Source: Methylomonas sp. MK1 | GTDB taxonomy: Bacteria; Pseudomonadota; Gammaproteobacteria; Methylococcales; Methylomonadaceae | Direction of reading: 5' to 3' | NCBI RefSeq assembly: GCF_000365425.1 | Contig: NZ_AQOV01000002.1 | Span: forward strand, 1,178,001-1,242,000 | Length of the DNA stretch: 64,000 nt | Program-made: the position numbers and the translations under genes | The notes under the pieces: generated by a model | The model's database searches: none | What the model saw: only the letters and a program-made list of their open reading frames with translations | What the model was told of the DNA's origin: nothing | Shown: one piece after another, positions 36,608-46,646 of the stretch | Position numbering within the stretch: position 1 is the first letter of the stretch | Layout of the letters: every line of letters starts with the position of its first letter

Positions 36608-39246
36608 TTATCCCCGAGCCGCCATTCGGCGATTTTTCCGATTTGGTGCGCTCCCGTTACCGGAGCAGCCTTAGACTCGCCTATGTGTCGGCGGTGATTC
36701 TGGTATTGGTTGCGCTGGCAATTCGCCTGTATTTGCCGGCATCCTTTGGCCTGCGCCCGATGTTGCTGTTGTTTTTATTTCCGGTGATCGTGAGCGCCTT
36801 TTTAGGCGGTTTGTGGCCTGGATTATTGGCTACATTGCTGTCGGCCATTGTTAGTAATTTCCAACTGCTGCCTCCCTATCGCAGCTTGGCAATTGCCGGC
36901 ATTTACGATGTTGTGCAATGGACGTTATTGATCGCAAATGGGATTTTAATCAGCCTGCTTAGCGAATTCTTGCTTCGGATTCGGCAACGCGAAAACGCGC
37001 ACTGGTGCCAATTACTGGAAACGCGGGACCGGCTGCGGTTTAGCCAAACCTTATTCCAGACCACGTTCGAACAGGCGGCGAAAGGCATTTGTCTATTGGC
37101 GCCGGACGGGCGCTGGCTGAAGGTTAACCGCCAGTTTTGCGAGATAGTCGGTTATAGCCAGGACGAGTTGCTAACCGGCAATTTTTCGGACATTGCCTAT
37201 CGGGAGGATTGTGACGCTCTGTTGCGGCTGCCGGCGGACGAAGTGGATGGTTTTTCCGGAGACAAGCGCGTTATTCGCAAGAACGGTAGTATCGTCTGGG
37301 TTAAATTAAACGCTTCCGCAGCGCGCAAACCGGATGGTAGCCCTGAGTGTTTTATCTTGCTCATGGAAGACATTGAGCAGCGTGAACAAGCATTACTAGC
37401 GTTACACGAAAGCGAGACGGCCTTGAAAATTGCCCAGCGTTTAGCCGCCTTGGGCAGCTGGGCCTGGGACTTGCGCACCGGCGAATTGAAGTGGTCGGAA
37501 CAGATTTACAATCTGTTCGGCCGCGACCCTCATTTACCGCCCGCCGATTATGAAGAGGTTGCCCGGTATTTTAAGCCCGAGAGCTGGCAGCGCTTGCAGG
37601 CTGCCGTAGCTCAGGCTTGTAGCGACGGCGTGCCTTACGAATGCGAAGCGGAATTGCAGAACGATGGCGAGTTGCATCGCTGGGTAGTGGCCCGCGGCGA
37701 GCCGGTCCGCGATGAGCAGGCTAACATCGTGGCTTTGTATGGCACCGTGCAGGATATTACCCCACGTAAACAGGCCGAGCTTGCGCTGCAAGACGCGCAG
37801 CGGGTGGCCCTGGAAAAGCAAGGCGAGGCCAGGCTAGCCGCGCTCAATTTGATGGAGGATGCGCTTACGGCCCGCAAAGCGCTTGAAGTGGCTAATGCGT
37901 CGCTACGCGAAAGCGAAGAATTCAAACGGGCTATTTTGGATTCGGTGAGTGCCAACATCGCGGTATTAAACCGCGATGGCATGATAGTCTCTGTGAATCG
38001 ACCCTGGCAGCAGTTTGCTGAGGATGATGCCCTAGCGTGCGGGCAAGCGGTTGATGTATGCGGCATAGGCACTAATTATTTGCGGATTTGCCAGCAGGCG
38101 TCGGGCCCGTATAGGCAGGGATCGTTGGCGGTGTTCAGCGGATTGTCGGCTGTTTTGGAAGGTCGGCTTCCCCGCTTCAGGTATGAATATGCCTGCCATT
38201 CCGCGCAGAAGCAGCGCTGGTTTGCCATGGTCGTCACGCCTTTGGAAACTGCGGAAGGCGGTGCGGTGGTTTCTCACACCAATATCACCGAGCGCAAATT
38301 GGCGGAAATGGCCTTGGTTGAAAGTGAGGAGCGCTTACGTCTGGCCCAAAGTAGTGCCAATATCGGCATCTGGGATTGGCATATTGATAACGGCGAAGTG
38401 CAATGGACTGCCGAACTTGAGGCCATGTTTGGCTATGCACCAGGGACTTTTCCGGGTAATTATCAGGCCTTCAGCCAAGTTGTGTATCCAGGGGACCTGC
38501 CTGAATTGGAGCGTCGGCGAGATGCGGCCCTCGTGGCTCATCAGTCTTTTGATTTTGATTTTCGGGTTCAACCGGAGCCGGGGCAGATCAGATGGCTCAA
38601 CTGTAAGGGTGGCGCTAATTACGACGATAGGGGCCGGCCGCAACGCGTGTTTGGTATTTGTATCGATATTACCGAGCGCAAAAATACCGAAAGCGAACTT
38701 AAACTCTGGGCGCAAGCGTTCGAAAACGCCGAATTCGGCTTGGCGATTGCGGACGCGCAGACTAATTTGTTTTTGGCGGTGAATCCGGTCTTTGCCGGGG
38801 AGCGCGGCTACACTGCGGAAGAACTGATCGGCAAACCGGTAGCGATGGTTTATCCGGCTGATTTAATCGATCAGGTACAACACCGTATCTCTAGCCTGGA
38901 TACCTCCTGTCATGGCGTATTTGAGACCGAACATCAGCGTAAGGACGGCAGCCGTTTCCCGGTAATGATAGACGTAACCGTCATTAAATCCGGCGACGGT
39001 AAACCGGTGAGACGAGTGGCCTACGCCTTGGACATTAGCGAGCGCAAGGCCTCCGAGCTAGCTTTGCGCGAGCAAACGGATGCGCTGCAGCGTTTCAATC
39101 GGGCCATGGTCGGCCGGGAAGTGGACATGATTGCGCTAAAACAAACCATCAACGAGCTGTCCAGGCAGTTGGGGCTGGAACGCCCCTATCCTCTGGCGTT
39201 TATCGATCAGGCCGGGATAACCCCGGCCAGGAGTGTTCCGCGATGA
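36604..39246 (+). CDS. Membrane multi-PAS sensor protein without an output domain (2)
   Basis: An 880-residue protein. The N-terminal 130 residues hold four membrane spans of KdpD/DUF4118-like form (SFGLRPMLLLFLFPVIVSAFL, LWPGLLATLLSAIV). Five PAS domains follow at about 143-265, 275-395, 440-560, 578-697 and 705-820. The last 50 residues carry the same tail as the previous protein (RFNRAMVGREVDMIALKQTI), then end. No output domain is present. The segment [17 protein letters not shown] also occurs in the hybrid kinase downstream. Signals sensed are unknown. Confidence 0.83.
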   Translation: MIIPEPPFGDFSDLVRSRYRSSLRLAYVSAVILVLVALAIRLYLPASFGLRPMLLLFLFPVIVSAFLGGLWPGLLATLLSAIVSNFQLLPPYRSLAIAGIYDVVQWTLLIANGILISLLSEFLLRIRQRENAHWCQLLETRDRLRFSQTLFQTTFEQAAKGICLLAPDGRWLKVNRQFCEIVGYSQDELLTGNFSDIAYREDCDALLRLPADEVDGFSGDKRVIRKNGSIVWVKLNASAARKPDGSPECFILLMEDIEQREQALLALHESETALKIAQRLAALGSWAWDLRTGELKWSEQIYNLFGRDPHLPPADYEEVARYFKPESWQRLQAAVAQACSDGVPYECEAELQNDGELHRWVVARGEPVRDEQANIVALYGTVQDITPRKQAELALQDAQRVALEKQGEARLAALNLMEDALTARKALEVANASLRESEEFKRAILDSVSANIAVLNRDGMIVSVNRPWQQFAEDDALACGQAVDVCGIGTNYLRICQQASGPYRQGSLAVFSGLSAVLEGRLPRFRYEYACHSAQKQRWFAMVVTPLETAEGGAVVSHTNITERKLAEMALVESEERLRLAQSSANIGIWDWHIDNGEVQWTAELEAMFGYAPGTFPGNYQAFSQVVYPGDLPELERRRDAALVAHQSFDFDFRVQPEPGQIRWLNCKGGANYDDRGRPQRVFGICIDITERKNTESELKLWAQAFENAEFGLAIADAQTNLFLAVNPVFAGERGYTAEELIGKPVAMVYPADLIDQVQHRISSLDTSCHGVFETEHQRKDGSRFPVMIDVTVIKSGDGKPVRRVAYALDISERKASELALREQTDALQRFNRAMVGREVDMIALKQTINELSRQLGLERPYPLAFIDQAGITPARSVPR

Positions 39247-39288
39247 AACGCGTCCCGCTGATTATCAGCCCGGGCTTTAATTACCGTT

Positions 39289-39308
39289 GCTCCGGCGCAG
39301 GCCGGAGC
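39289..39308. repeat. Palindromic REP-like element
   Basis: GCTCCGGC (39289-39296), GCAG, GCCGGAGC (39301-39308) form an 8-bp stem. It occupies the 217-base gap before the hybrid kinase. This is a typical interspersed palindrome of proteobacterial genomes. It also explains the spurious small frame (39243-39467) here. Confidence 0.65.
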
Positions 39309-39463
39309 CCGGTAATACTGCTGGATTACCGCTTGCGCGGGGCTGACGGCTACTCGGAATTTAAGAGCCGGGCCACGAGTAAACGCAGGAAAACGCCAGA
39401 TCATTTGGTTTTGGCGCGTTGGGGTGCTTATTACTTAGCCGCCATCGTAATCGTGATGGGCCT

Positions 39464-42400
39464 ATGAATCCTGTATTGAAATTACTGATCATCGAAGAAT
39501 TACAGGCTGCTTATCTGGCGCGGGTGCACCACTTGCAACAGAACGGCCTAACCGTCGAATGCCGGCGGATAGAGAGCCACGCGGCGCTGGTGCTTGCCTT
39601 GCAAGACGACTGGGATCTGGTGCTGTCGGATTACAAGGTACCGGGATTGGATATTCGCGACACCTTGCAATTTATTCAAGCTCACAGTAAGGATTTGCCG
39701 GTTATCCTGGTGTCCGATAGCGTGGGTGAGGAAGTCGCGATGGAGTTGTTGCGGCTGGGTATGGTCGATTTCGTGTTCAAGGACAATCCGGTCCGCTTAG
39801 TAACGTCGATACTTAGGGCTGTCGAGGAGCGCGATCAACGCCGATTAAGGCGTGAAGCGGAGCAGGCCTTGCGGCAAAGTCAGGAGCAGGCGCTGTTAGA
39901 GCAACATCAGGCGCAGCTGGCGGCCTTGAATTTGATGGAAGATGCCATCGCCGCCCGCCAACGCGCGGAAGCGGCCGCGGAAGCCTTGCGCGAAAGCGAA
40001 CGGCGTTTAATGATGGCGCAGGAAGGCGCGCATGTCGGGATTTGGGATTGGGATATTGTTAAGGATCACTGTTACTGGTCGCCGGAATGCGAGCGATTGT
40101 ACGATGTAGAGCCCGGCGGTTTGCGTTCTAACGCCGATTGGCGAGCACGCGTGCATCCGGACGATCTGCATTTGATAGACGATCAGTGGGAAAGCCGCAT
40201 TTTGCGCGGCGAGCCGTTCGAGGTCGAGTTTCGCTTTATCCTGCAATCAGGCGACATCCGCTGGCTGAGCAGCAAAGGCCGAGCGCAATACGACGCCGAC
40301 GGTAAACCGGTAAGGCTGTTTGGCGTTAATCTGGACATTAGTGAGCGCAAACAAACCGAACAGCAACTACGTAAGTTGGCGCAGGCGGTGGAACAAAGCC
40401 CGGCCAGTATTATCATCACCAACCTGATCGGCGAAATTGAATACGTAAACGAGGCGTTTTTGCAGGTCAGCGGCTACCAGCGGGACGAGGTCATCGGTCG
40501 CAATCCACGCCTGTTGCAATCGAGAAAAACCCCACCCGAGAATTATCGGGCGTTGTGGACCGCGCTCGGTCAAGGTCAGACTTGGAAAGGCGAATTCATC
40601 AATAGACGTAAGGACGGCAGCGAATATGTGGAATTTGCCATTATCGTGCCCATCCGCCAAGCCGATGGCAGCGTTACCCATTTTGTAGCGGTACAGGAAG
40701 ACATCACCGAGAAGAAACGCGTGGCGCTGGAGCTGGATCAGTATCGGCATCACCTCGAAGATTTGGTTGCCAGCCGCACGGCCGAACTGGAAGCGGCGAA
40801 AGTGTTGGCGGATGCCGCCAATCAAGCCAAGAGCGCCTTTTTGGCCAATATGAGCCACGAGATTCGTACGCCCATGAATGCCATCATCGGCTTGACGTAT
40901 TTGCTGCGGCAAAGCAGTCCCAATCCGGAACAAAGCGAGCGTCTGGACAAAATCGACGGCGCCGCTCAGCATCTGCTGTCCATCATTAACGATGTGCTGG
41001 ATTTATCGAAGATCGAAGCCGGGCGGCTGGAACTGGAGCAAACCGATTTTTCCCTGGCGACGGTGCTGGACCACATTCGCTCCATTATTGCCGAGCAGGC
41101 GCGGGCCAAGGCGTTGAGCATAGAGTTGGATGGGGAGGGCGTCCCGCAATGGTTGCGCGGGGACCCGATGCGTCTGCGGCAGGCCATGCTCAACTACGCT
41201 ACTAATGCCGTGAAGTTTACCGAACGCGGTTCGATTCGGTTGCGGGCGATGGTACAGGAGGAAACCGCTGCCGGTTTGCTGCTGCGCTTCGAGGTGAGCG
41301 ATTCCGGAATCGGGATTGAAGCGAAACAACAAGCCAGCTTATTTCAGGCTTTCACCCAGGCCGATGTGTCTACCACCCGTAAATATGGCGGGACCGGCTT
41401 AGGCTTGGCAATTACCCGTCGGCTGGCGAATATGATGGGCGGTGATGCGGGCGTCGATAGCGTACTGGGTCAAGGTAGTCGCTTTTGGTTTACCGCTCTG
41501 GTGCAGCGCGGGCACGGCATAATGCCTTTACAAACCATTGAAAAACCCGCCGACGCGGAAATGATGCTACGCCGAGATTATGCCGGCGCGCGCCTGCTTT
41601 TAGTGGAAGACAATCCGATTAATCGGGAAGTGGCACTGGAGTTGTTGCATGGTGTTGGTTTGGCGGTGGACACCGCCGAGAACGGGCGAATCGCCCTCGA
41701 AAAAATCGGCAAGAACACCTACGATCTGGTGCTGATGGATGTACAAATGCCGGAAATGGACGGTTTGGAAGCTACGCGGGCGATACGCGCACAGCCGGGT
41801 TTTACCCGGTTGCCGATTTTGGCGATGACCGCCGCCGCGTTTGAGGAAGACCGGCATATTTCGCTCGCTGCCGGTATGAACGATTTTGTGGCGAAACCGG
41901 TAATTCCGGAAGACCTTTACGCGGCCTTGTTGCGCTGGTTGTCGCCGCGTTCCGGTGCGCGTCATGTCAAGTTCGATAAAGCCGAAACCGAGCGGTTTTC
42001 GCCGAAAACAGTGGTAAACGGCGATACCGTGCCGTCGGCCTTACTGACCATCAGTGGCCTGGACACCAGGCAAGGACTTGCAGTGGTGAAGGGCGACGTG
42101 GATAAGTATCAACGTCTGTTGAGCATGTTTGCCGATGCCCATAATAAAGACTTGAAACAAGTCCAGACCTACTTGGTCGATGGCAAATCCGATGAAGCAA
42201 AACGCATCAGTCACTGCTTAAAAGGCGTTGCCGGTACGCTGGGTGCCAAACAAGTCGCCGATTTGGCGGCTAAGCTGGACCGGGCGATAGCCGAGAGCAG
42301 GGATTTGGCGGTCTGCATGGAGTTAGCGGCTTTGTGCGATAGCGAATTGACGAATCTGGTCCGCGCTATCCTGGCTTTACCTGCGCAATCGGCGACTAGT

Positions 42401-42619
42401 GAAGTGGGCGAGGCGATTATCGATGCGGAAAATACGCGTCAAGTCGTTGCCGCGATCGCAAGCTTGCTGGCAATTGGCGATGCGCAAGCCAGCCGCCTGG
42501 CGCGCGAATATGCGGTGTTGTTGCGGGCGAAATTGGGGGTTGCGTATCCGGATTTTGCCAGGCAGATCGAGGCTTTCGACTATCAAGCGGCATTATTAAC
42601 TTTACAGGCCGCGGATTAG
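39464..42619 (+). CDS. Hybrid histidine kinase with PAS, two receivers and Hpt
   Basis: A 1051-residue sensor kinase. Order: N-terminal receiver (about 5-120, [12 protein letters not shown]), a linker with [12 protein letters not shown] domains (about 180-305 and 310-430), HisKA (about 455-520, [14 protein letters not shown]), HATPase (about 550-690, [13 protein letters not shown]), a C-terminal receiver (about 705-825, [13 protein letters not shown]), and an Hpt domain (about 890-1000, [14 protein letters not shown]). The full phosphorelay residues are visible. It has no membrane span, so it probably receives its cue from the PAS proteins upstream or from small molecules. The ATG at 39464 is chosen by the receiver start. 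Confidence 0.94.
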   Translation: MNPVLKLLIIEELQAAYLARVHHLQQNGLTVECRRIESHAALVLALQDDWDLVLSDYKVPGLDIRDTLQFIQAHSKDLPVILVSDSVGEEVAMELLRLGMVDFVFKDNPVRLVTSILRAVEERDQRRLRREAEQALRQSQEQALLEQHQAQLAALNLMEDAIAARQRAEAAAEALRESERRLMMAQEGAHVGIWDWDIVKDHCYWSPECERLYDVEPGGLRSNADWRARVHPDDLHLIDDQWESRILRGEPFEVEFRFILQSGDIRWLSSKGRAQYDADGKPVRLFGVNLDISERKQTEQQLRKLAQAVEQSPASIIITNLIGEIEYVNEAFLQVSGYQRDEVIGRNPRLLQSRKTPPENYRALWTALGQGQTWKGEFINRRKDGSEYVEFAIIVPIRQADGSVTHFVAVQEDITEKKRVALELDQYRHHLEDLVASRTAELEAAKVLADAANQAKSAFLANMSHEIRTPMNAIIGLTYLLRQSSPNPEQSERLDKIDGAAQHLLSIINDVLDLSKIEAGRLELEQTDFSLATVLDHIRSIIAEQARAKALSIELDGEGVPQWLRGDPMRLRQAMLNYATNAVKFTERGSIRLRAMVQEETAAGLLLRFEVSDSGIGIEAKQQASLFQAFTQADVSTTRKYGGTGLGLAITRRLANMMGGDAGVDSVLGQGSRFWFTALVQRGHGIMPLQTIEKPADAEMMLRRDYAGARLLLVEDNPINREVALELLHGVGLAVDTAENGRIALEKIGKNTYDLVLMDVQMPEMDGLEATRAIRAQPGFTRLPILAMTAAAFEEDRHISLAAGMNDFVAKPVIPEDLYAALLRWLSPRSGARHVKFDKAETERFSPKTVVNGDTVPSALLTISGLDTRQGLAVVKGDVDKYQRLLSMFADAHNKDLKQVQTYLVDGKSDEAKRISHCLKGVAGTLGAKQVADLAAKLDRAIAESRDLAVCMELAALCDSELTNLVRAILALPAQSATSEVGEAIIDAENTRQVVAAIASLLAIGDAQASRLAREYAVLLRAKLGVAYPDFARQIEAFDYQAALLTLQAAD

Positions 42620-42697
42620 CCAATGATGCAGTTAGTAAACGCTGAACGATGGGCGATGATTAGCGCCTTTCGGTTTTGAACCGGTAGCGGCGGATAC

Positions 42698-42730
42698 AAA
42701 AAAGCCGCGGCGTCAGGAGACACTGCGGCT
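42698..42730 (-). terminator. Intrinsic terminator of the bacterioferritin gene
   Basis: On the minus strand, AGCCGC (42730-42725) pairs with GCGGCT (42708-42703), followed by a run of Ts (42703-42698). It lies just past the bacterioferritin stop at 42757. Confidence 0.75.
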
Positions 42731-42756
42731 ATCGGTAAGCATAAGGCCAAGCCGAT

Positions 42757-43227
42757 TTAGGACATTTGCGATTGCAGATAATTCGGCAAACCAATCATAT
42801 CGATCAAGCCCAATTGTTTTTCCAGCCAGTGCGCATGATCTTCCTCGGTGTCGTCCAACATCACTTCCAGAATTTCCCGGGTTTGATAATCGCGTACGGT
42901 TTCGCAATAGGCAATGACTTTGCGCAAATGCGCAACCACTTTATATTCGACCGCCAGATCGTTTTTCAGCATCTCCGGGACGTTGGTCCCGACCGCTAGC
43001 GGTTCGCGTTTGGATAAATCCGGTGTGCCTTCCAGAAACAAAATCCGCTTGATCAAGGCATCGGCATGGTTGGTTTCGTCTTGAACCTCGTGATTGATGC
43101 GTTCGTATAATTTGTTGAAGCCCCAGTTTTCATACATCCGGGAATGAATAAAATACTGGTCTATAGCGGTCAGTTCGCCTGCCAGCAATTCGTTTAAGTG
43201 AGCTATGACTTGTTTGTCGCCTTGCAT
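42757..43227 (-). CDS. bfr: Bacterioferritin, haem-ligand Met52 replaced by Thr
   Basis: A 156-residue four-helix-bundle ferritin that oxidises Fe(II) and stores iron in a 24-mer. Ferroxidase residues are present: Glu18, Glu51, His54 and EEDH near 127-130. The haem-ligand Met52 of E. coli Bfr (IDEMKHAD) is Thr here (QDETNHAD). Members without that Met form haem-free or mixed shells. A good ribosome site (GGGAGG) precedes the ATG. A second Bfr with the Met may exist elsewhere in the genome. Confidence 0.93.
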   Translation of the reverse strand: MQGDKQVIAHLNELLAGELTAIDQYFIHSRMYENWGFNKLYERINHEVQDETNHADALIKRILFLEGTPDLSKREPLAVGTNVPEMLKNDLAVEYKVVAHLRKVIAYCETVRDYQTREILEVMLDDTEEDHAHWLEKQLGLIDMIGLPNYLQSQMS

Positions 43228-43268
43228 ATGCCGCCTCCCGGATAAATTTGATAACGCCCTTCGCTATG

Positions 43269-43625
43269 TTAATACAAAAAGCCGCCGGGTTCTTGGTTTG
43301 CGTGGATGCCCGCTGTGCCTTTAACTGATTTTGTCATGCAATAGCGTATGGCTATTAACGATACGGCTTTACGCCGAAATTGCTCCACCTGTCTATGCAA
43401 GTAAGCCGCCTGTCGGTTCAACTCGCTGCTAGCGGCACATGCCGTAGTGCCGTTTTCCACCAGCCGGCCGACTACTTCGCCTATGGTAGTTAAGTTTTTA
43501 TCCGGATTTTACGTGACATGGCTTTGTTCCTTAACCGCTTGGGTAATGTGTTTGTCCATGTCGCTGATGCGATTAACCGAGTCGTTGATGACAAACAACG
43601 CCTTGTTCGACAGCTCAGGATGCAC
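43269..43625 (-). pseudogene. Remnant of a methyl-accepting chemotaxis receptor (C-terminal end)
   Basis: The fragment reads VHPELSNKALFVINDSVNRI then SDMDKHITQAVKEQSHVT, a stop at 43511-43509, and then NPDKNLTTIGEVVGRLVEN, which is the end of an MCP signalling domain. The stop (TAA) stands where homologues have Glu in EQSHVTEEINRNL, with no frame change, so one base substitution explains it. The upstream end is cut exactly by the 24-bp repeat at 43626-43649. No receptor start or HAMP remains. Confidence 0.75.
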
Positions 43626-43649
43626 GGTATTTAAGGGCCGGGTTAATAA
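43626..43649 (+). repeat. 24-bp direct repeat, copy B
   Basis: Identical to 27339-27362. It lies 1 base from the last codon of the G3E GTPase gene (stop at 43651) and marks the edge of the chemotaxis remnant, so it could be the scar of a deletion or of a moved element. Confidence 0.75.
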
Positions 43650-43650
43650 A

Positions 43651-44634
43651 TCAATGCAGTTTGATGGCGTTCCCGCTGAGCAGCGGAGCAAAAGCCTTGT
43701 TTAGATCGGTGGCAAGTGCCTTTGGCTCGCCATTTACGATGAAGACCAAGCGGCCGCGGTGGTCGTCGGCTGCTCTCCGGGGTAACGGGGCAGGCCGGTA
43801 CAGTCGATTGCTGGCCGCTTGAATGACCATGGGTTCGGTTTGTTCGGCAAGATAAACCACGCCTTTGATGCGGAGTAAGTCTTGCGGATGGCGAGTCAGG
43901 AGTTCTTGCAGGATGGCTTGCAGTTGTTGCCAGGGCAGAATTTGTTCGAGATGCAGCGATATACTGCGAAAGTTATGTGCCGGTAACGAGCCGTCATCAG
44001 GCAAGCGGCGCAACGTCGGGCCTGCATTAGTCAGCAGGCTACTAGCCGCGCGAACGTCTCCTGTCATAAGTATGGGCGTGGCCGGTGCCAGAACTCGCAA
44101 GCGTTTTGCCAACACGGCTTGCTGGTCGGCATTGCTCAAGTCGGCATGGGTCAGCAATAAGGTATCGGCCCAAGCCACCTGCGCCCGAGCTTCGGCAAAA
44201 CTATCCAGTTGTGCAGTAGCCGACGGTATGGCCAGGGTAGTGATGACGTTCTGCAAATGATAGCGGCTTGCCAGCCAGCGCTCGCGCAACAGAGTATCCA
44301 GAATCGGTTCCGGGCTGGCGATGCCGCTGGCCTCGATAATCATTCGTTCGAAGGGTTTGGTCTGGGCCTGATCCCACGCCATCCACAGGTTTTTTAAAGT
44401 GGGTGCCAGCGTGCCTTTAATCTGGCAGCACAAACAACCGCCGGCCAGAGTCGTCAACGGCATACCGGTTGGTTGCAGCAAATCCTGATCGACGGGGGTG
44501 GCGCCGAATTCGTTGATGATTACTGCGGTTTTGGGATGTTCCGCGAGCAGACGGTTCAGCAGCGTGGTCTTGCCACTGCCGAGGAAGCCGGTGAGGACGA
44601 TAACGGGGATTTTGCGTGGATCGTTCTTTTTCAA
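43651..44634 (-). CDS. G3E-family P-loop GTPase, CobW/YeiR-like (3)
   Basis: A 327-residue metal-chaperone GTPase. It has the G3E signs: [12 protein letters not shown] (Walker A), the [10 protein letters not shown] metal motif, ESE-like [10 protein letters not shown], and LTHADLSNA for guanine recognition. The C-terminal CobW domain is at about 230-327. In this locus it is the third and most divergent G3E protein; the metal motif reads GCLCC against GCICC in the other two. It begins 182 bases after the previous gene's stop and is perhaps its own unit. Confidence 0.87.
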   Translation of the reverse strand: MKKNDPRKIPVIVLTGFLGSGKTTLLNRLLAEHPKTAVIINEFGATPVDQDLLQPTGMPLTTLAGGCLCCQIKGTLAPTLKNLWMAWDQAQTKPFERMIIEASGIASPEPILDTLLRERWLASRYHLQNVITTLAIPSATAQLDSFAEARAQVAWADTLLLTHADLSNADQQAVLAKRLRVLAPATPILMTGDVRAASSLLTNAGPTLRRLPDDGSLPAHNFRSISLHLEQILPWQQLQAILQELLTRHPQDLLRIKGVVYLAEQTEPMVIQAASNRLYRPAPLPRRAADDHRGRLVFIVNGEPKALATDLNKAFAPLLSGNAIKLH

Positions 44635-44816
44635 GTGGTAGCCGTTTCCTCAATGAAAGGCCATGCTTATTTGGCCCATGCGAATGCAGTGTGTTTTACT
44701 CATTCGGATGGGGCATACCTGGAATGACGAATTATGCCTGTTTTATAAGCCGGAACGCCAACGTCAATCAGCGCCTCGCTTGCCTCATTGCTCAGAGACC
44801 AATTCAGCGACTTTGT

Positions 44817-45812
44817 CTAAAGGCCTACCCGACATGAAGTCAAGGCCTCTAACATATCCTCCTTAGGTAAGTTGCGACCGATAAAGACCATGCTCGACTC
44901 CCGCGTTTCATCTGCTTGCCAAGGGTTACCGAACGTCTCGGTCATCAGCATATGTACGCCTTGATAAATCACTTTTTGCTCGCAACCAGCAATGTTAAGA
45001 ATGCCTTTGTAGCGGAGTAAGTCGTTGCCGTAGTCGCGGATCAGGATGTTCAGGAATGCCAGAATCCGCGCAGCATCAAGGGGTTGGTCGGTTTGGTAGA
45101 CCATTGAGCTGATGTCGTCTTCATGCTCGTGGCTGACGTCTTCCAGAAAGTCCGGTTCGATTTTCAAAATGTCATCCAGATTAAAACCATCAATATCCAG
45201 AATATCGTGCAGTTCGGTTTGGCCGAAATGCACATGTTTGATCGGTGCTCTGGGGTTCATAGCCCGGAGGCGGGTTTCCAGGTCTAAAACAATTTCCGGT
45301 TCCTGAAGGTCGGTTTTGGACAGCAGGATGCGATCAGCAAAGCCGACTTGCTCTTGCGCTTCGTGGTGTTCTTCCAGTTGTTGATGGGCATGCACGGCGT
45401 CAACCACGGTGATGATGGCGTCTAGCTGGTAGTTGTCGGCAATGATTTCGTCGATGAAAAAGGTTTGTGCAACCGGAGCCGGGTCGGCCAAACCGGTGGT
45501 TTCGATGATCACTCGGTCGAAGCCGACATCGCCGTTTTCGCGGCGTTCCGCCAGCTCGCTGAGGATACGCACCAAGTCGCCACGCACGGTACAACAAATA
45601 CAGCCATTATTCATGGTCACAATTTGTTCGTCGGCTTGCACTAACAACTCGTTATCGATACCGGCTTCGCCGAATTCGTTTTCGATCACTGCAATCCGTT
45701 TGCCGTGGTTTTCACTGAGAATTCGGTTCAATAAAGTGGTTTTGCCGGCGCCGAGAAAGCCGGTGAGAATGGTCACCGGCACGGCGGCGTTGCTTTTGAG
45801 GTTGGCGTTCAT
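44817..45812 (-). CDS. G3E-family GTPase, YjiA-like (2)
   Basis: A 331-residue GTPase of the YjiA/ZNG1-like branch. It has [15 protein letters not shown], the GCICC metal motif (in NNGCICCTVRGDL), ETTGLADPAP and SKTDLQEPE, and a C-terminal domain with a His-rich stretch earlier (HAHQQLEEHHEAQEQ) and HEHEDD. The His clusters suggest Zn(II) or similar metal binding. The ATG at 45812 is chosen; a longer frame adds ten unrelated residues. Such proteins insert metal in client enzymes during zinc limitation. Confidence 0.9.
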   Translation of the reverse strand: MNANLKSNAAVPVTILTGFLGAGKTTLLNRILSENHGKRIAVIENEFGEAGIDNELLVQADEQIVTMNNGCICCTVRGDLVRILSELAERRENGDVGFDRVIIETTGLADPAPVAQTFFIDEIIADNYQLDAIITVVDAVHAHQQLEEHHEAQEQVGFADRILLSKTDLQEPEIVLDLETRLRAMNPRAPIKHVHFGQTELHDILDIDGFNLDDILKIEPDFLEDVSHEHEDDISSMVYQTDQPLDAARILAFLNILIRDYGNDLLRYKGILNIAGCEQKVIYQGVHMLMTETFGNPWQADETRESSMVFIGRNLPKEDMLEALTSCRVGL

Positions 45813-45919
45813 GAAATCTCCGTCAGGCTGGGGCTTTAACACGCGGTATTTGCGTGTAAGCCGAGTGATTATGGAGCGGGTCGAAATTTTAGATAAATTT
45901 GATCAGCTATGCCCGGCCC

Positions 45920-46636
45920 TCACAGCATGTCCAGTGTCAGTACCAAGCGCCGCGGCTGCACCGCCGTTGGCGTAGGGGAACGATGCACAAAACCCTGGCC
46001 TTCGTTACCTTCCCAGGCTTCGCCTTTCATCAAGCCGACGGCGTAGGCGGGCATCCGCCGAATCGCAGTTTGGTCGGTGATCAAGCCGGACTGCGCATCA
46101 TCCAGGCCGCAACTGCCCATTCCCAATTTTCTTCGATCCAGCGCATATTCCGGCAGCCATTCGGTGCCGATGCCGCCGTAACTGCAAATCATCCGGGCAG
46201 GCACTCTATCCACATGAAAGCGGGGACACATGGCAGTTTGCAAAGTTCGCAGGCGCAAGCCGGCTTGTTTGAGTCCGAACAGTTCGCAGAATGCCGACGT
46301 CAATAGTTCGATATCTTCCAGCCATGTGTTATAGCCATCGAGCTGGCTGGCTTGTGGCCACAGGTTTGTAAAGTCGAACTGCGTCGGATTGACCGGCTGA
46401 CTGAGTTCCAAACTGCCGAATTGCTTCAAGGCTTGATAGATAAACTGTTCAATCCTGGCTGGCAACGGTCGTTCTATTAAGCAAAAGTTCACGCCGTCCT
46501 CGTAGATGCGCGTCAAATCCACAAAGTTTGTTGAGACGACGGTTCGGGTCGATGGCCGATACGACAAGGGCTGGAAGGAAGTTGGTCTTGTGAGCGGTGA
46601 CAGGGATGATTGACGAAAGGGTATGCGAGCAAACAC
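45920..46636 (-). CDS. DUF1826-family protein
   Basis: A 238-residue protein of DUF1826, a family repeatedly found next to COG0523/G3E GTPases and ZIP or Znu genes. It carries a compact middle with RLRTLQTAMCPRFHVDRVPARMICSYGG split as RLRTLQTAMCPRFHVD and RMICSYGGIGTEWLP, and a C-terminal HRSPTPTAVQPRRLVLTLD that looks like a His/metal-binding dioxygenase strand. A non-haem iron or zinc-binding role is suggested but not proved. It follows the ZIP permease by ten bases and is in the same operon. Confidence 0.82.
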   Translation of the reverse strand: MFARIPFRQSSLSPLTRPTSFQPLSYRPSTRTVVSTNFVDLTRIYEDGVNFCLIERPLPARIEQFIYQALKQFGSLELSQPVNPTQFDFTNLWPQASQLDGYNTWLEDIELLTSAFCELFGLKQAGLRLRTLQTAMCPRFHVDRVPARMICSYGGIGTEWLPEYALDRRKLGMGSCGLDDAQSGLITDQTAIRRMPAYAVGLMKGEAWEGNEGQGFVHRSPTPTAVQPRRLVLTLDML

Positions 46637-46646
46637 AAAAAACTCC

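Noticed and set aside
39243..39467. 74-codon frame overlapping the second PAS gene
   Set aside because: Its body is the palindromic REP-like element and it has no family resemblance; the kinase start at 39464 explains the region.
43447..43704. Plus-strand 85-codon frame across the repeat
   Set aside because: It is antisense to the chemotaxis remnant and the GTPase end, with no independent features.
44635..44816. Zur-like site before the third G3E GTPase
   Set aside because: No palindrome close to the consensus; nothing like the two sites seen upstream of znuD and the ZigA-like gene.
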